Part shown: positions 28,427-38,986 of the stretch, piece after piece
Position numbering within the stretch: the first letter of the stretch is position 1
Layout: the number at the start of each line of letters is the position of its first letter
Assembly (NCBI RefSeq): GCF_001469215.1
Contig: NZ_LOFH01000001.1
Location: 372,001 to 436,000 of the forward strand
Direction: 5' to 3'
Origin: Pseudoalteromonas sp. H105
Lineage (GTDB): Bacteria > Pseudomonadota > Gammaproteobacteria > Enterobacterales > Alteromonadaceae
DNA length: 64,000 bases
Program-made: the position numbers and the translations under genes
The notes under the pieces: generated by a model
What the model was told of the DNA's origin: nothing
Seen by the model: the letters and a program-made list of their open reading frames with translations, nothing else
Databases searched by the model: none

Positions 28427-30088
28427 ATGGCGGAAATTGAGAATCGCCCAAGTAATTTTATTAGAACCCGAATTGATGAAGATTTAGCATCAGGTAAACA
28501 TGCAACAACGCATACCCGTTTTCCACCTGAGCCTAATGGTTTTCTGCATATCGGTCATGCGAAGTCTATTTGCTTAAATTTTGGTATTGCTCAGGATTAT
28601 AATGGCCTTTGTAATTTACGTTTTGATGATACGAATCCAGAAAAAGAAGACATCAACTACGTAAACTCCATCAAAGAAGACGTGCAATGGTTAGGCTTTC
28701 AATGGGATGGCGAAATAAATTACTCATCCAACTACTTTGATACACTTTATGATTATGCTGTTGAATTAATAAACAAAGGCCTGGCGTATGTATGTTTTTT
28801 AACAGCAGACCAAGCACGTGAGTATCGTGGTACCTTGAAGGAGCCGGGCAAAAACAGCCCGACACGTGATACATCACCCGAAGAGAATTTAGCGCTATTT
28901 GAAAAAATGCGCAACGGTGAGTTTAAAGAAGGTGAATGTGTACTGCGTGCCAAAATTGATATGGCCAGTTCATTTATGGTTCTTCGCGATCCAATTATCT
29001 ATCGCGTGCGTTTTGCTCATCATCATCAAACTGCTGATAAGTGGTGCATTTACCCAATGTATGATTTCACGCATTGTATTTCAGATGCGCTAGAGGGTAT
29101 TACCCATTCTTTGTGTACACTCGAGTTCCAAGATAACCGACGTTTATACGACTGGGTACTTGAAAACATCAGCTTAGAATGTCATCCACAACAAATCGAG
29201 TTTTCAAGATTAAACCTTGAATACACGATTATGTCTAAACGAAAGTTAAATGATCTTGTTGTGAATAACCATGTAGAAGGATGGGATGACCCACGTATGC
29301 CGACAATTGCTGGTCTGCGTCGTCGTGGTTATACACCTACTTCTATTCGTGAGTTTTGTTTACGCATTGGTGTTACCAAGCAAGAAAATATGGTTGAAAT
29401 GGGCATGCTTGAAGCATGTATCCGTGAAGACTTAAACGAAAATGCACCTCGAGCTATGGCTGTTCTTGACCCTGTGAAGTTGGTTATTGAAAACTTTGAT
29501 GGTGATAAAGAGGTTTTATCAGTTGCAAATCACCCGAATAAAGAAGAAATGGGTCGTCGTGACGTTCCGTTTACGCGTGAATTATATATAGAACGCGAAG
29601 ATTTCCGTGAAGAAGCAAATAATAAGTTCAAACGTTTAGTCCTTGATAAAGAAGTGCGCTTACGTGGTGCTTATGTGATAAAAGCGAATCGCGTAGAAAA
29701 AGATGAAACGGGTGAAATTACAACTATATATTGTACTTATGATCCTGAGACTTTGGGTAAAAACCCATCTGATGGACGTAAAGTTAAAGGTGTAATTCAT
29801 TGGGTAAGTGCACCTGAATCAGTAACTGCTGAAGTGCGTTTATATGACCGTTTGTTTAGTGTACCAAACCCAGCTGCTGCTGAAGATTTTGCAACTACAC
29901 TAAACCCTGAGTCATTAGTGGTTCTAACCAACGCGAAGCTTGAGCCATCACTTGAAAAAGCAACACCTGCTCAAGGTTTTCAGTTTGAACGAACAGGGTA
30001 CTTTAGTCGTGATACTAAATCAGAGACTTTAGTGTTTAATCAAACTGTGGGTCTTCGTGATTCATGGGCTAAGGTAGAACAGAAGTAA
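28427..30088 (+). CDS. glnS: Glutaminyl-tRNA synthetase
   Basis: 553 residues from ATG 28427 (E. coli GlnS 554), preceded by GAGGAAT; a start at 28400 would add nine residues without family support. Class I signatures: [16 protein letters not shown] (HIGH) and TIMSKRKLN (KMSKS variant MSKR). The N-terminal [16 protein letters not shown] and C-terminal beta-barrels are typical. Charges tRNA-Gln. Confidence 0.97.
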   Translation: MAEIENRPSNFIRTRIDEDLASGKHATTHTRFPPEPNGFLHIGHAKSICLNFGIAQDYNGLCNLRFDDTNPEKEDINYVNSIKEDVQWLGFQWDGEINYSSNYFDTLYDYAVELINKGLAYVCFLTADQAREYRGTLKEPGKNSPTRDTSPEENLALFEKMRNGEFKEGECVLRAKIDMASSFMVLRDPIIYRVRFAHHHQTADKWCIYPMYDFTHCISDALEGITHSLCTLEFQDNRRLYDWVLENISLECHPQQIEFSRLNLEYTIMSKRKLNDLVVNNHVEGWDDPRMPTIAGLRRRGYTPTSIREFCLRIGVTKQENMVEMGMLEACIREDLNENAPRAMAVLDPVKLVIENFDGDKEVLSVANHPNKEEMGRRDVPFTRELYIEREDFREEANNKFKRLVLDKEVRLRGAYVIKANRVEKDETGEITTIYCTYDPETLGKNPSDGRKVKGVIHWVSAPESVTAEVRLYDRLFSVPNPAAAEDFATTLNPESLVVLTNAKLEPSLEKATPAQGFQFERTGYFSRDTKSETLVFNQTVGLRDSWAKVEQK

Positions 30089-30096
30089 TTCTGTTC

Positions 30097-30152
30097 TATA
30101 CCCAAACCATATCAAGATGCGGGTTTTTGTATTTTGTTATGGATTGGGTATA
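30097..30152. repeat. Short copy of the TATACCCAA terminal-repeat element
   Basis: Begins with a 24-base end that is 22 of 24 identical to the left end of the longer copy at 35142-35405 and closes with the inverted TTGGGTATA. Only 56 bp, so probably an internally deleted form. It lies between the glnS stop and the glnS terminator. Confidence 0.65.
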
Positions 30153-30166
30153 TAAACATTTGATAC

Positions 30167-30195
30167 AAAAAAACCTGCATTAAGCAGGTTTTTTT
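30167..30195. terminator. Bidirectional terminator, glnS / fur
   Basis: AAAAAAACCTGC-ATTAA-GCAGGTTTTTTT between the convergent genes glnS and fur. Confidence 0.92.
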
Positions 30196-30217
30196 ATTAC
30201 GTACACTAATAACCGAA

Positions 30218-30658
30218 TTATTGGTTATCAGAGAAAGCTTTACACGCTTGTGTATCAGTACACTCGCCGTATAAATAAAGAGAATGGTTAGTTAATTTGA
30301 TACCATTCGCTTCAGAAATTTCAACCTGACGACGCTCAATTAGTTCATCTTCAAATTCAATAACTTTGCCACATTTTAAACACACAAGGTGATCGTGGTG
30401 CGTACTACCAGATAATTCAAATACTGATTTTCCACCTTCAAAGTGATGGCGAGAAACAATACCAGCATCATCGAATTGGTTAAGCACGCGATAAACAGTT
30501 GCAAGGCCAATTTCTTCGCCTAAATCCAACAGAATTTTGTAAACATCTTCAGCGCTGATGTGTTGGTTATCTGGAGATTGTAAAATCTCTAAAATTTTAA
30601 TACGCGGTAATGTTACTTTTAAACCGGCTTTTTTTAATTCCAAGTTGTGATCAGTCAT
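30218..30658 (-). CDS. fur: Ferric uptake regulator
   Basis: 146 residues (E. coli Fur 148). Winged-helix DNA-binding half (KVTLPRIKILEIL, GLATVYRVLNQFDDAGIV) and dimerisation half with HHDHLVCLKCGKVIEF and a second Cys pair (CTDTQACK) for structural zinc. Represses iron uptake genes with Fe2+. Lies after fldA, close to the E. coli order fur-fldA, but with a 172-bp gap that suggests its own promoter. Confidence 0.96.
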   Translation of the reverse strand: MTDHNLELKKAGLKVTLPRIKILEILQSPDNQHISAEDVYKILLDLGEEIGLATVYRVLNQFDDAGIVSRHHFEGGKSVFELSGSTHHDHLVCLKCGKVIEFEDELIERRQVEISEANGIKLTNHSLYLYGECTDTQACKAFSDNQ

Positions 30659-30830
30659 TAAATCTGTCTCAATTTTTTATTGGTTACTCTGGTACACCTC
30701 TAAAAGGTGTGCACGACACATTAGCAATAACTAGAATAACGTGCAAAACGATCAAGTGCAAAGGTCTATTTAAATAAACAGTCTGAAAGCTCAAATGCTA
30801 GCCAGCAAAGCGCATTTAAGAAGCCGTTGA

Positions 30831-31358
30831 TTAATCAGCGAGTTCACTTAAACACATTTCATCAAAGACTTGAGCACACCATGCTTTTACACGTTGTTCA
30901 GTTAGCTCAGGTTGACGGTCTTCATCAATGCCTAAACCAACAAAATGCTTGTCATCAGCCATGCCTTTAGATGCTTCAAAATCATACCCTTCGGTTGACC
31001 AATGACCAACAATAATAGCGCCACGTTCTGTGACGATGTCATTAATCATACCCATCGCATCTAAAAAGTACTCAGCGTAGTCTTCTTGGTCGCCACAGCC
31101 AAAAATGGCAACAAGCTTACCGTCAAAATCAACCTCTTCAAGCTCTGGGAAGAAGTCATCCCAGTCACATTGCGCTTCACCGTAGTACCAAGTAGGGATA
31201 CCAAATAAGATTAAATCAAATTCTGCAATCTCTTCTTTAGAGCTTTTAGCAATATCATGAACAGCCACGAGCTTTTTACCCAATTCTTTTTGGATCATTT
31301 TAGCTACGTGTTCTGTGTTACCTGTATCGCTTCCGAAAAAAATACCTACACTTGCCAT
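30831..31358 (-). CDS. fldA: Flavodoxin
   Basis: 175 residues, long-chain flavodoxin (E. coli FldA 176). FMN phosphate loop GSDTGNTEHVAK, the isoalloxazine-binding PTWYYGEAQCDW and the FGCGDQEDYAEYF loop. Electron carrier for biotin, methionine and isoprenoid synthesis and for radical enzymes. Follows ybfE by 14 bp. Confidence 0.96.
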   Translation of the reverse strand: MASVGIFFGSDTGNTEHVAKMIQKELGKKLVAVHDIAKSSKEEIAEFDLILFGIPTWYYGEAQCDWDDFFPELEEVDFDGKLVAIFGCGDQEDYAEYFLDAMGMINDIVTERGAIIVGHWSTEGYDFEASKGMADDKHFVGLGIDEDRQPELTEQRVKAWCAQVFDEMCLSELAD

Positions 31359-31372
31359 GAACTTAAAACCTT

Positions 31373-31651
31373 CTATCTATCAATAGCCAATCTTTCTTGT
31401 AAAATTGTTTCAATCAGTGCACTGCGGCTAATATTTTGTGCATCGGCCATATCGCTTAACGCTTGATATAGCTGCGATGAAACTTTAAATTCAACACGTT
31501 TCAACCCACGTGCTTTATCTCTCTTTATTTGATTACGTTTATTAACCTTCAACTGAATGTCTCGTGGAAGAGGATTCGTCTTAGGACGGCCTGGCCGTTT
31601 TTCGTATTCAAATAGATCGAGCGTTGTTCTGTCTGTTTCAGATTTAGCCAT
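31373..31651 (-). CDS. ybfE: YbfE-type ribbon-helix-helix protein
   Basis: 92 residues. Basic N-terminus with RPGRPKTNPLPRDIQLKVNKRNQ, then a CopG-like ribbon-helix-helix (VEFKVSSQLYQALSDMADAQNISRSALIE). Named LexA-regulated in E. coli, where it sits beside fldA as here. Function unknown; DNA binding is inferred. No clear LexA box was found upstream of this operon. Confidence 0.85.
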   Translation of the reverse strand: MAKSETDRTTLDLFEYEKRPGRPKTNPLPRDIQLKVNKRNQIKRDKARGLKRVEFKVSSQLYQALSDMADAQNISRSALIETILQERLAIDR

Positions 31652-31657
31652 GGTAGA

Positions 31658-31882
31658 TTATCCTACGCCCGCACCTTGCCAAAAAACTTGAATAAGTCCT
31701 TTTGCAATAAATCCAGAACAGCCTAAAAAAAGTACAAGCCATACAATGTAACGACCATATTTAGGTACACTGCCACGTTTAAGTACGTCTTGAATAGCCA
31801 TACCGATAAAAAAGAACACACCGGCTAAGCCAAAATACAACCCAAGGGTATCAAATTCGTTAATTAACTGACTGACCATCAA
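31658..31882 (-). CDS. DUF2788 small membrane protein
   Basis: 74 residues with two membrane helices (about 15-33 and 46-66) separated by a short basic loop KRGSVPKYGRY. Resembles DUF2788 proteins that lie between ybfF and ybfE in marine gammaproteobacteria. Six bases before ybfE, so same operon. Function unknown. Confidence 0.75.
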   Translation of the reverse strand: MMVSQLINEFDTLGLYFGLAGVFFFIGMAIQDVLKRGSVPKYGRYIVWLVLFLGCSGFIAKGLIQVFWQGAGVG

Positions 31883-31963
31883 CGTATAACCTTTAAATTA
31901 AACGGCGCGTACTATAGCACACAAAATCATTTTAATTTAGTGTGCTTTTACAAAAACACACGA

Positions 31964-32743
31964 TTAAATTTCGGCCTTATTTGCAAGCAAAAAATCAAGA
32001 ATTGATCTATTTACCGCTTGAGGCTTTTGAGCATGTAACCAGTGACCAGCACCATGAATTATTTTTGCTTTGGCGTTAACAAACCGAGACATGATGATAT
32101 CTCTATACGCTGGCAAAATATAATCTGATTCATGTCCTTTAATAAATAAAGTATCGCATAAACAAGAATCATTTGCTTTAATGTCAGCTAAAATATTTTC
32201 ATATTTATCGTGCAGTGTGGCTAGGTTAAATCGCCATTGAAAATCACCATGCTCATTTTTAGCTAAACTTTTTAACAAAAATTGTCTAACACCGGCTTCA
32301 TCTATATCTCCCTGCATCAGGGAATCTGCGTGTTTCCGATCGGTTATACTTTGACTATCTACATTATTTAGCGCATTGAAAATGCGAGTGTGTCTGGGTT
32401 TATATGTTACAGGGGCAATATCAAGTACGACTAAGCGATCAACTCTATTTTCAAATGAGAGAGCCAGTTGCATAGCGACTTTCCCTCCCATAGAGTGGCC
32501 AACAATGTGGGCTCGTTCGATGCTTAAGCTATCCATTAAATCAATAACATCTTGGGCCATACTAGCGTAATCCATGGTTGTTGAGTGAGGAGAACGTCCG
32601 TGGTTACGTAAATCTATGTTGGTTACTAAAAAATGATCACTCAATGCGTTGGCAATGACATTGAGGTTTTCAAGTGAGCCAAACAAACCATGAATAAGAA
32701 TAACAGGCGTACCTTGGCCTGTTTGTTTATAATTAAGTCGCAT
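31964..32743 (-). CDS. ybfF: Alpha/beta hydrolase, YbfF-like esterase
   Basis: 259 residues. Oxyanion region HGLFGSLENL, nucleophile elbow GHSMGG (Ser near 94), acid in the KGHESDYI region and His in GAGHWLHAQKP. YbfF hydrolyses short acyl esters and acyl-CoAs in vitro; its biological substrate is not settled. Divergent from seqA, as in E. coli. Confidence 0.9.
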   Translation of the reverse strand: MRLNYKQTGQGTPVILIHGLFGSLENLNVIANALSDHFLVTNIDLRNHGRSPHSTTMDYASMAQDVIDLMDSLSIERAHIVGHSMGGKVAMQLALSFENRVDRLVVLDIAPVTYKPRHTRIFNALNNVDSQSITDRKHADSLMQGDIDEAGVRQFLLKSLAKNEHGDFQWRFNLATLHDKYENILADIKANDSCLCDTLFIKGHESDYILPAYRDIIMSRFVNAKAKIIHGAGHWLHAQKPQAVNRSILDFLLANKAEI

Positions 32744-32820
32744 TTAGGTCTCCAGTAAAAGTATGCTTAGTTTGCCTAGTGAAATAACAAATTGCAAAGC
32801 ATAGAGAATTAGATTTTGTT

Positions 32821-32830
32821 TGGGTATAAT
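32821..32830 (+). promoter_or_regulatory. Extended -10 promoter of seqA
   Basis: TGGG followed by TATAAT (32825-32830), 45 bp before the seqA start. No good -35 is seen, which is usual for extended -10 promoters. Confidence 0.45.
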
Positions 32831-32874
32831 CAAATTGATAAAGAAATAATATGCCCCGTAATGACAGGAATCAC

Positions 32875-33471
32875 ATGAAAAAAATTGACATAGACGACGA
32901 GCTGTATCAATACATTGCGAGCAACACGCAAAGTATTGGCGAAAGTGCATCAACTATTTTGCGTCGTTTATTAAACCTCAGCGGCGATATTGAACAAACA
33001 GCGTCAGATAATCAGATACCGAGTAATGTAAAAGAAGAGCAGGTTGTGTCTGAGCAACTTAACGAAGATACGAACGCTGTTCTAAAAATAGAGCAGAGTG
33101 AAGTGTCGTCGGTCACAAAAATGAAGCAAAAAAAAGCTAGTGTCTTTAATGTATTGAACAAAGAAGAGCTTGCCATGCAAAAAGGGGTAGTAGGGCGATT
33201 TTTATTTATACTCTCAGCACTACACCGCACCCATAAAGATGGTTTTTCTTCTGTACTTGATATACAAGGCCGTGACCGGGTTTATTTTGCGACGAGTAAA
33301 GAAGATCTTGTTAACAGTGGTAGCAGTATGAACCCAAAAAATATCACAGATAGTGAATATTGGGTGATGACAAATTCAAATACAACACGCAAAAAAATGA
33401 TGTTACATGAGGTGGCGCTGGGTCTTGGTTACAGTGCCGAACAAGCAGAAAAAATTAGAGACTACTTATAA
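32875..33471 (+). CDS. seqA: Negative modulator of replication initiation
   Basis: 198 residues from ATG 32875 (MKKIDIDDELYQYIAS), chosen from the family N-terminus and an AGGAA about 6 bases upstream. N-terminal multimerisation helix (SIGESASTILRRLL), a linker of about 60 residues that is longer than in E. coli (SeqA 181), and the C-terminal domain that binds hemimethylated GATC (NTTRKKMMLHEV). Sequesters oriC after initiation and implies Dam methylation in this organism. Starts the seqA-pgm operon. Confidence 0.94.
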   Translation: MKKIDIDDELYQYIASNTQSIGESASTILRRLLNLSGDIEQTASDNQIPSNVKEEQVVSEQLNEDTNAVLKIEQSEVSSVTKMKQKKASVFNVLNKEELAMQKGVVGRFLFILSALHRTHKDGFSSVLDIQGRDRVYFATSKEDLVNSGSSMNPKNITDSEYWVMTNSNTTRKKMMLHEVALGLGYSAEQAEKIRDYL

Positions 33472-33486
33472 ATATAAGGAAATGTA

Positions 33487-35124
33487 ATGGCGATTCACCC
33501 AGGTGCAGGTAAACCTGCAACGCAATCAGATTTAGTTAATGTACCAAAACTAGTGTCAGCTTATTATTTAAATGAGCCTGATTTAGAACAGAACCCTGAG
33601 CAATGCGTTGCCTTTGGCACATCTGGCCATCGAGGGTGCTCATATGATGTTAAATTCAACGAATCACACATACTCGCCATTACTCAAGCAATTTGCGACT
33701 ATCGTAAGCAAAACAACATATTTGGCCCGCTTTTTCTGGGTAAAGACACGCACGCACTGAGTGAAGCTGCTTATAACTCGGCAATAGAAGTACTTGTTGC
33801 GAATGAAGTTCAAGTGATAACCCAGCAAAACGATGATTTCACACCAACACCTGTGATCAGCCATGCTGTTGTTTGTCATAATAAAGCAAACCCACATGAA
33901 CTTGCCGATGGTATTGTGGTAACGCCTTCGCACAATCCGCCTGAAGACGGTGGTTTTAAATACAACCCACCGAATGGCGGCCCAGCTGATACCGATGTAA
34001 CAAAATGGGTTGAAGACCGTGCAAACCAACTATTACTTGAAGATTTAGTTGAGGTAGAGTTGTTCCCGTTTGCAAAAGCATCCCGTTCAGGTTTTATCAA
34101 ATATCAAGATTTAATGACACCTTACATTGATGACTTAATCAATGTGGTTGATGTTGAAGCTATTGCTAAGGCAAAAATTAAAGTGGGAATCGACCCGTTA
34201 GGTGGTTCAGGTATTAATTTTTGGCCAATCATTGCTGAAAAGTTTAATTTAGACCTTACGGTCGTAAATGAAAGTGTTGATCCACGTTTCGGTTTTATGC
34301 CTCTAGATAAAGACGGTAAAATCCGTATGGATTGTTCATCTCCTTACGCAATGACAAATTTAATCGCATTAAAAGATGATTTTGACATTGGTATTGGTAA
34401 TGATCCAGATTATGACCGCCATGGTATCGTCACACCTGATGGACTAATGAATCCAAATCACTTTTTAGCAGTGGCTATAGATTACTTACTTAATCACCGT
34501 GATTGGTCAAATGATGTTGTAATAGGAAAGACTCTGGTTTCTAGTGCGATGATTGACCGAGTTGTTTCTCGCAATAAGCATGAAGTTAAAGAAGTGCCTG
34601 TTGGGTTTAAATGGTTTGTAGAAGGACTTAATGAAGGCTCGTTGGCATTTGGTGGTGAAGAAAGTGCAGGCGCTTCGTTCCTTCGTTTTGACGGTACAGT
34701 TTGGAATACCGATAAAGATGGTTTTATCATGGGGTTACTTGCTGCAGAAATTCTAGCAGTAACGGGAAAAACACCGTCAACACTTTATAAAGAACTTGAA
34801 CAAGAATTTGGTGCGCCATTGTATAAGCGTATTGATGCACCGGCTACTTCACAACAAAAGCAACGCCTTAAAGGGTTAAGTGCGCAGGATGTCAGCGCTG
34901 ATACGCTAGCAGGCGAGCCAATTTTACAGAAGTTAACCCATGCGCCAGGTAATAATGCAGCTATTGGTGGGTTAAAAGTCGTTACAGAAAATGGTTGGTT
35001 TGCTGCGCGTCCATCAGGTACTGAAGATATTTATAAAATTTATTTGGAATCTTTTAAAGGCGAAGAGCATTTGGCTTTACTAGAAAAAGAAGCCAAAAAG
35101 TTAGTTGATTCAGTAATCAGCTAA
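33487..35124 (+). CDS. pgm: Phosphoglucomutase (alpha-D-glucose phosphate-specific)
   Basis: 545 residues (E. coli Pgm 546). GTSGHRG near residue 45, catalytic phosphoserine loop [11 protein letters not shown], metal-binding DPDYDRHG and sugar-binding GGEESAG, and phosphate loop RPSGTED. Interconverts glucose-1- and glucose-6-phosphate. Follows seqA by 15 bp, as in E. coli. Confidence 0.97.
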   Translation: MAIHPGAGKPATQSDLVNVPKLVSAYYLNEPDLEQNPEQCVAFGTSGHRGCSYDVKFNESHILAITQAICDYRKQNNIFGPLFLGKDTHALSEAAYNSAIEVLVANEVQVITQQNDDFTPTPVISHAVVCHNKANPHELADGIVVTPSHNPPEDGGFKYNPPNGGPADTDVTKWVEDRANQLLLEDLVEVELFPFAKASRSGFIKYQDLMTPYIDDLINVVDVEAIAKAKIKVGIDPLGGSGINFWPIIAEKFNLDLTVVNESVDPRFGFMPLDKDGKIRMDCSSPYAMTNLIALKDDFDIGIGNDPDYDRHGIVTPDGLMNPNHFLAVAIDYLLNHRDWSNDVVIGKTLVSSAMIDRVVSRNKHEVKEVPVGFKWFVEGLNEGSLAFGGEESAGASFLRFDGTVWNTDKDGFIMGLLAAEILAVTGKTPSTLYKELEQEFGAPLYKRIDAPATSQQKQRLKGLSAQDVSADTLAGEPILQKLTHAPGNNAAIGGLKVVTENGWFAARPSGTEDIYKIYLESFKGEEHLALLEKEAKKLVDSVIS

Positions 35125-35141
35125 CGTAAAGAATTGTTGTA

Positions 35142-35405
35142 TATACCCAAACCACCTCAAGATGCAGAATTCAGCGTTTACAGGGGCTTAATATCAAGGC
35201 GTTACTTTGCAAGAATGGCAATCCCTTTTAACAAGTAACACCGATGAGAGTAAGTGCCTGTGAAACGCCCAGCGGGTTAGTTTAAAAGCGGTTTATACTG
35301 CGTTATTGATTTTAACAATAGAACCACTATTATTTGCAATCAATGCCTTGCCTAAATCGCTTTTAATTCCAACTGAAACAAGCATCTTGAGATGGCTTGG
35401 GTATA
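35142..35405. repeat. 264-bp element with 24-bp terminal inverted repeats (MITE-like)
   Basis: Ends 35142-35165 and 35382-35405 are inverted copies, 22 of 24 matching, starting TATACCCAA. The interior shows no coding frame. It fills most of the gap between pgm and the next gene and lies between the pgm stop and its terminator. A related 56-bp copy is at 30097-30152. Non-autonomous transposition is inferred; no transposase with such ends is in the window. Confidence 0.75.
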
Positions 35406-35407
35406 GG

Positions 35408-35431
35408 CGGCTGACTCGATCAGCCGTTTTT
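35408..35431 (+). terminator. pgm terminator
   Basis: CGGCTGA-CTCGA-TCAGCCG then TTTTT. It begins two bases after the MITE-like element, 284 bp from the pgm stop. Confidence 0.85.
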
Positions 35432-35454
35432 GTATTTACTCCACACAAAAGGCG

Positions 35455-36513
35455 ATGAACATGTCAGCCACATCAGATTATATAGAAGAATTAAAAACCT
35501 CTGGGGATTTCCTTACATTAAGCCGCGAAAATGAATGGCACTTGGATGCAGGTGAATTCTCTTTAAAAAACGGTACCAAAGTAAGCATTCATGATACTGG
35601 GGTTATTGAGTTTCAACCCTCAGGTTCAAGTACCAAAGATATAGTACTCTCTAGTGCTGTCCACGGAAACGAAACTGCACCAATCGAAATATGTGATGAA
35701 TTAATTAAACTTATCATTAGTGAAGAGTTAGTTTTAGCGCAAAGAGTCTTATTTATATACGGTAACCCTCAGTCAATTAATATTGGTAAGCGGTTTGTTG
35801 AAGAGAATTTAAATCGTCTCTTTAATGGCCATCATACAACTGACGATACACCAATGAATAACGAACGTATTCGCGCAGCAAAGCTTGAGCAATATGTGAG
35901 TGATTTTTTTGCTAGAGGTGGTGAAGGGCGTTCGCGTTGCCATTACGATTTGCACACTGCAATTCGAGGTTCAAAAAATGATAAATTTGCAGTTTATCCT
36001 TACCTTCATGGTAAACCGTGGAAAAAGTCACAGCTGCAATTTCTATTAAGTTGTGGTGTGAATACGGTATTAATGATGAAGTCAGCGGCAACGACATTTA
36101 GCTATTATTCGTCGTACGTTCATGGCGCAGATTCATTCACTGTTGAACTTGGTCAAGTAAAGCCATTTGGTCAAAATGACATGAGTCGATTTTTACAAAC
36201 TAAGCAAACGTTAACTGCATTAATTAGTCAAGAAAGTGTTAAATATAAGGATTTTGATGCAAATGACTTTGAGCTGTTTTCAGTTCATCGTTCTATTAAT
36301 CGTACAGAAGAGGCATTTTCGTTTCCATTTTCTGACGATGCAGTTAATTTTACTGGCTTTGCTAAAGGCGAATTACTCGCAACTGATGGTCAGACCTGTT
36401 ATTGCGCCGACGTAGATGGAGAAGCAATCATCTTTCCTAACGCCGATGTAGCTCTTGGACAACGAGCGCTGTTAACAGTTGTACCCCTTGAAATTAATAA
36501 GAATTTCATTTAA
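35455..36513 (+). CDS. astE: Succinylglutamate desuccinylase / aspartoacylase family (AstE-like)
   Basis: 352 residues. M14-type zinc site: [12 protein letters not shown] (His and Glu ligands) and DLHTAIRGS (His), and the catalytic Glu in [12 protein letters not shown]. AstE performs the last step of the arginine succinyltransferase pathway, giving glutamate and succinate. It stands alone here without other ast genes, so the substrate is inferred. A second ATG at 35461 is possible. Confidence 0.85.
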   Translation: MNMSATSDYIEELKTSGDFLTLSRENEWHLDAGEFSLKNGTKVSIHDTGVIEFQPSGSSTKDIVLSSAVHGNETAPIEICDELIKLIISEELVLAQRVLFIYGNPQSINIGKRFVEENLNRLFNGHHTTDDTPMNNERIRAAKLEQYVSDFFARGGEGRSRCHYDLHTAIRGSKNDKFAVYPYLHGKPWKKSQLQFLLSCGVNTVLMMKSAATTFSYYSSYVHGADSFTVELGQVKPFGQNDMSRFLQTKQTLTALISQESVKYKDFDANDFELFSVHRSINRTEEAFSFPFSDDAVNFTGFAKGELLATDGQTCYCADVDGEAIIFPNADVALGQRALLTVVPLEINKNFI

Positions 36514-36632
36514 ATACACCACTGTATTTGTAGTTAACTATATGATTTAGAATAACAGTTTATATTGTATAGTTAACTTTCCAGTCTTTATCTCGCCATT
36601 TACTCCGCATTTGTCTATGATTAGTTGAATAA

Positions 36633-36654
36633 CACTTTACGTTAACGTAAAGTG
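36633..36654. promoter_or_regulatory. LiuR-type operator upstream of the branched-chain operon
   Basis: A perfect 22-bp palindrome with core TTTACGTTAACGTAAA, matching the motif described for LiuR, the MerR-family repressor of branched-chain amino acid degradation in gammaproteobacteria. It is 133 bp before the E1-alpha gene. liuR itself is not in the window. Confidence 0.65.
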
Positions 36655-36727
36655 ATGGCAGCTTTAATTTAATTACAGTGCAGTTTTTGCAAACTTTAAC
36701 CTAGCAAAAAACATCAATAATAATAAC

Positions 36728-36743
36728 TAACCTTTAATGGTTA
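36728..36743. promoter_or_regulatory. TAACC-N6-GGTTA palindrome upstream of E1-alpha
   Basis: TAACCTTTAATGGTTA, 44 bp before the start codon. A near-identical palindrome is found upstream of thrS (46582-46599). The cognate protein is not recognised. Confidence 0.4.
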
Positions 36744-36786
36744 ACCTAATTGGCACTGTAAATTCGACAACAAAAGAAGGTAGGTT

Positions 36787-38001
36787 ATGAGCAACCCAAA
36801 TAACGTATCGCAGAATATTAGTCATGAACTAGCTTTTATAGATGGTCATGCTTTAAATATTCCAACCTTGAGCATTTTAAACGAGGACGGCGATATTCTT
36901 AGCGGTGCAACAGCACCAGATATCACGAAAGAAACTGCTATTCGCTTATACGAAACGATGCGCTTTATTCGTGCATTAGATGAACGAATGCAAGCTGCAC
37001 AGCGTCAAGGCCGCGTGAGTTTTTATATGCAATGCTTAGGCGAAGAGGCCGCTGTTACTGCATCAGCCGCTGCGCTTGATCAAGATGACATGATTATGGC
37101 TCAATACCGTGAACAAGCAGCCTTACATTACCGTGGTTTTACCCTTGACCAATTTATGAATCAGATGTTTTCTAATGAACTTGATTTAGGTAAAGGTCGT
37201 CAGATGCCAATACATTATGGCAGTGCAGACCTTAACTACATGACTATATCTTCACCATTAGGGACGCAAATACCGCAGGCAACAGGTTACGCATACGGGC
37301 AAAAAATAAAACATATTGATGCTAAAACGGGTGAGTTAAGCAGCAAGATAGACAACGTTACTATATGTTATTTTGGTGAAGGAGCTGCATCTGAGGGTGA
37401 CTTCCATGCAGGCTTAAATATGGCGGCTGTTCATAAGTCTCCTGTTATCTTTTTTGCGCGTAATAACGGTTACGCTATTTCGACACCTGCTGATGAGCAA
37501 TTTAAAGGTGATGGTATTGCATCGCGTGGTGTCGGTTATGGAATTAAAACAATCCGAGTTGATGGTGCGGATGCATTAGCTGTTTTCGCCGCAACACAAA
37601 AAGCACGTGAAATTGCTTCAACAACAGGTGAGCCCGTTTTAATTGAATCCATTGCTTATCGTTTGGGAGCACATTCAACATCGGATGATCCAAGTGGCTA
37701 CCGTTCAAAAGCAGAAGAAGCAAATTATCAAGCTTGCCCAATAGAACGCTTCCGAAAATGGTTAATCAAAAAAGACTGGCTTAACGATGAAGACGATGTA
37801 AAAGCGAAAGAGCAAATTCGTGAAGATATCCTAGCTGCATTGAAGCGAGCTGAAGTGGTTGAAAAACCAGCCTTAGAAGAATTAATCTCAGATGTTTACG
37901 ATACGCCAATCCCGTCATTGCAACGTCAATATGAGCAGCTTAAATCACATATCAAACAGCATCCAGACGCATACCCAGTTACTGCAGGGAGAATTAAGTA
38001 A
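36787..38001 (+). CDS. bkdA1: Branched-chain 2-oxoacid dehydrogenase E1 alpha
   Basis: 404 residues. TPP-dependent dehydrogenase alpha subunit: the TPP/Mg motif is [31 protein letters not shown], with the phosphorylation-loop-like [17 protein letters not shown]. Preference for branched-chain substrates (from Val, Leu, Ile) over pyruvate is inferred from the separate alpha and beta chains, family resemblance and the LiuR-type site. Overlaps the beta gene by one base. Confidence 0.9.
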   Translation: MSNPNNVSQNISHELAFIDGHALNIPTLSILNEDGDILSGATAPDITKETAIRLYETMRFIRALDERMQAAQRQGRVSFYMQCLGEEAAVTASAAALDQDDMIMAQYREQAALHYRGFTLDQFMNQMFSNELDLGKGRQMPIHYGSADLNYMTISSPLGTQIPQATGYAYGQKIKHIDAKTGELSSKIDNVTICYFGEGAASEGDFHAGLNMAAVHKSPVIFFARNNGYAISTPADEQFKGDGIASRGVGYGIKTIRVDGADALAVFAATQKAREIASTTGEPVLIESIAYRLGAHSTSDDPSGYRSKAEEANYQACPIERFRKWLIKKDWLNDEDDVKAKEQIREDILAALKRAEVVEKPALEELISDVYDTPIPSLQRQYEQLKSHIKQHPDAYPVTAGRIK

Positions 38002-38978
38002 TGGCTAAAATGAATATGTTACATGCAATTAATTCAGCCCTTGATATTACGATGGCAGAACACCCTCAAGCCTGTATTTTTGGTGAAGATGTGGGTTATT
38101 TTGGTGGCGTTTTTCGTGCGACATCGGGTTTACAAGAAAAGTATGGCCAACATCGTGTTTTTAATACGCCATTAACTGAGCAGGGTATATTGGGTTTTGC
38201 TAATGGCCTTGCGGCGTTCGGTGCGCCAGCACTAGCTGAAATACAGTTTGCGGATTATATTTTCCCTGCATTTGACCAAATAGTGAATGAATCGGCAAAA
38301 TTCCGTTACCGCAGTGGTAATGAGTTTAATGTTGGTAATTTAACCATTCGTACACCTTACGGCGGTGGTATTGCAGGTGGGTTGTATCATTCGCAATCTC
38401 CAGAAGCATACTTTGCACATACCCCAGGGTTAAAAATTGTGGTACCACGTAATCCATACCAAGCAAAAGGTCTATTACGTGCATCAATTAAAGACGATAA
38501 CCCGGTTATATTCTTTGAGCCTAAACGTTTATACCGTGCATCTACTGGTGAAGTGCCAGAAGAAGATTACAGCATAGAACTAGGTAAAGCTGAAGTTGTT
38601 GAGCAAGGAAGTGATGTAACATTACTTGCTTGGGGCGCACAAATGGAAATTATTGAAGATGCAGCTAAGCAAGCAGCTGAGCAAGGTATCAGCTGTGAAG
38701 TGATAGATTTACGCAGCATACTGCCTTGGGATCTTGACACCATTGCCAAGTCAGTTACGAAAACAGGGCGATTAGTAATAAGCCATGAGGCACCTATCAC
38801 GAACGGCTTTGGTAGTGAGATCGCTGCAACTATTCAACAAGAATGTTTTTTACATTTAGAGTCTCCAATCTTACGTGTATGTGGACTTGATACACCTTAC
38901 CCGCTGGCACTTGAGAAAGAATATGTGCCTGATGCATTAAAAGTACTTGCTGCCATTAAGCAATCGGTTGAATTTTAG
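38001..38978 (+). CDS. bkdA2: Branched-chain 2-oxoacid dehydrogenase E1 beta
   Basis: 325 residues, transketolase-like. [24 protein letters not shown] and [21 protein letters not shown] are typical, and the C-terminal half has [19 protein letters not shown]. Forms the alpha2-beta2 E1 that decarboxylates branched-chain 2-oxoacids. Eight bases separate it from the E2 gene. Confidence 0.92.
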   Translation: MAKMNMLHAINSALDITMAEHPQACIFGEDVGYFGGVFRATSGLQEKYGQHRVFNTPLTEQGILGFANGLAAFGAPALAEIQFADYIFPAFDQIVNESAKFRYRSGNEFNVGNLTIRTPYGGGIAGGLYHSQSPEAYFAHTPGLKIVVPRNPYQAKGLLRASIKDDNPVIFFEPKRLYRASTGEVPEEDYSIELGKAEVVEQGSDVTLLAWGAQMEIIEDAAKQAAEQGISCEVIDLRSILPWDLDTIAKSVTKTGRLVISHEAPITNGFGSEIAATIQQECFLHLESPILRVCGLDTPYPLALEKEYVPDALKVLAAIKQSVEF

Positions 38979-38986
38979 GAGTTATC

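Noticed and set aside
31883..31963. LexA box upstream of the DUF2788-ybfE-fldA operon
   Set aside because: ybfE is called LexA-regulated in E. coli, but no CTG-N10-CAG site was seen here.
33664..34029. Antisense open frame of 121 codons in pgm
   Set aside because: Fully covered by a certain gene, with Cys/Trp/Arg-rich composition typical of a shadow frame.
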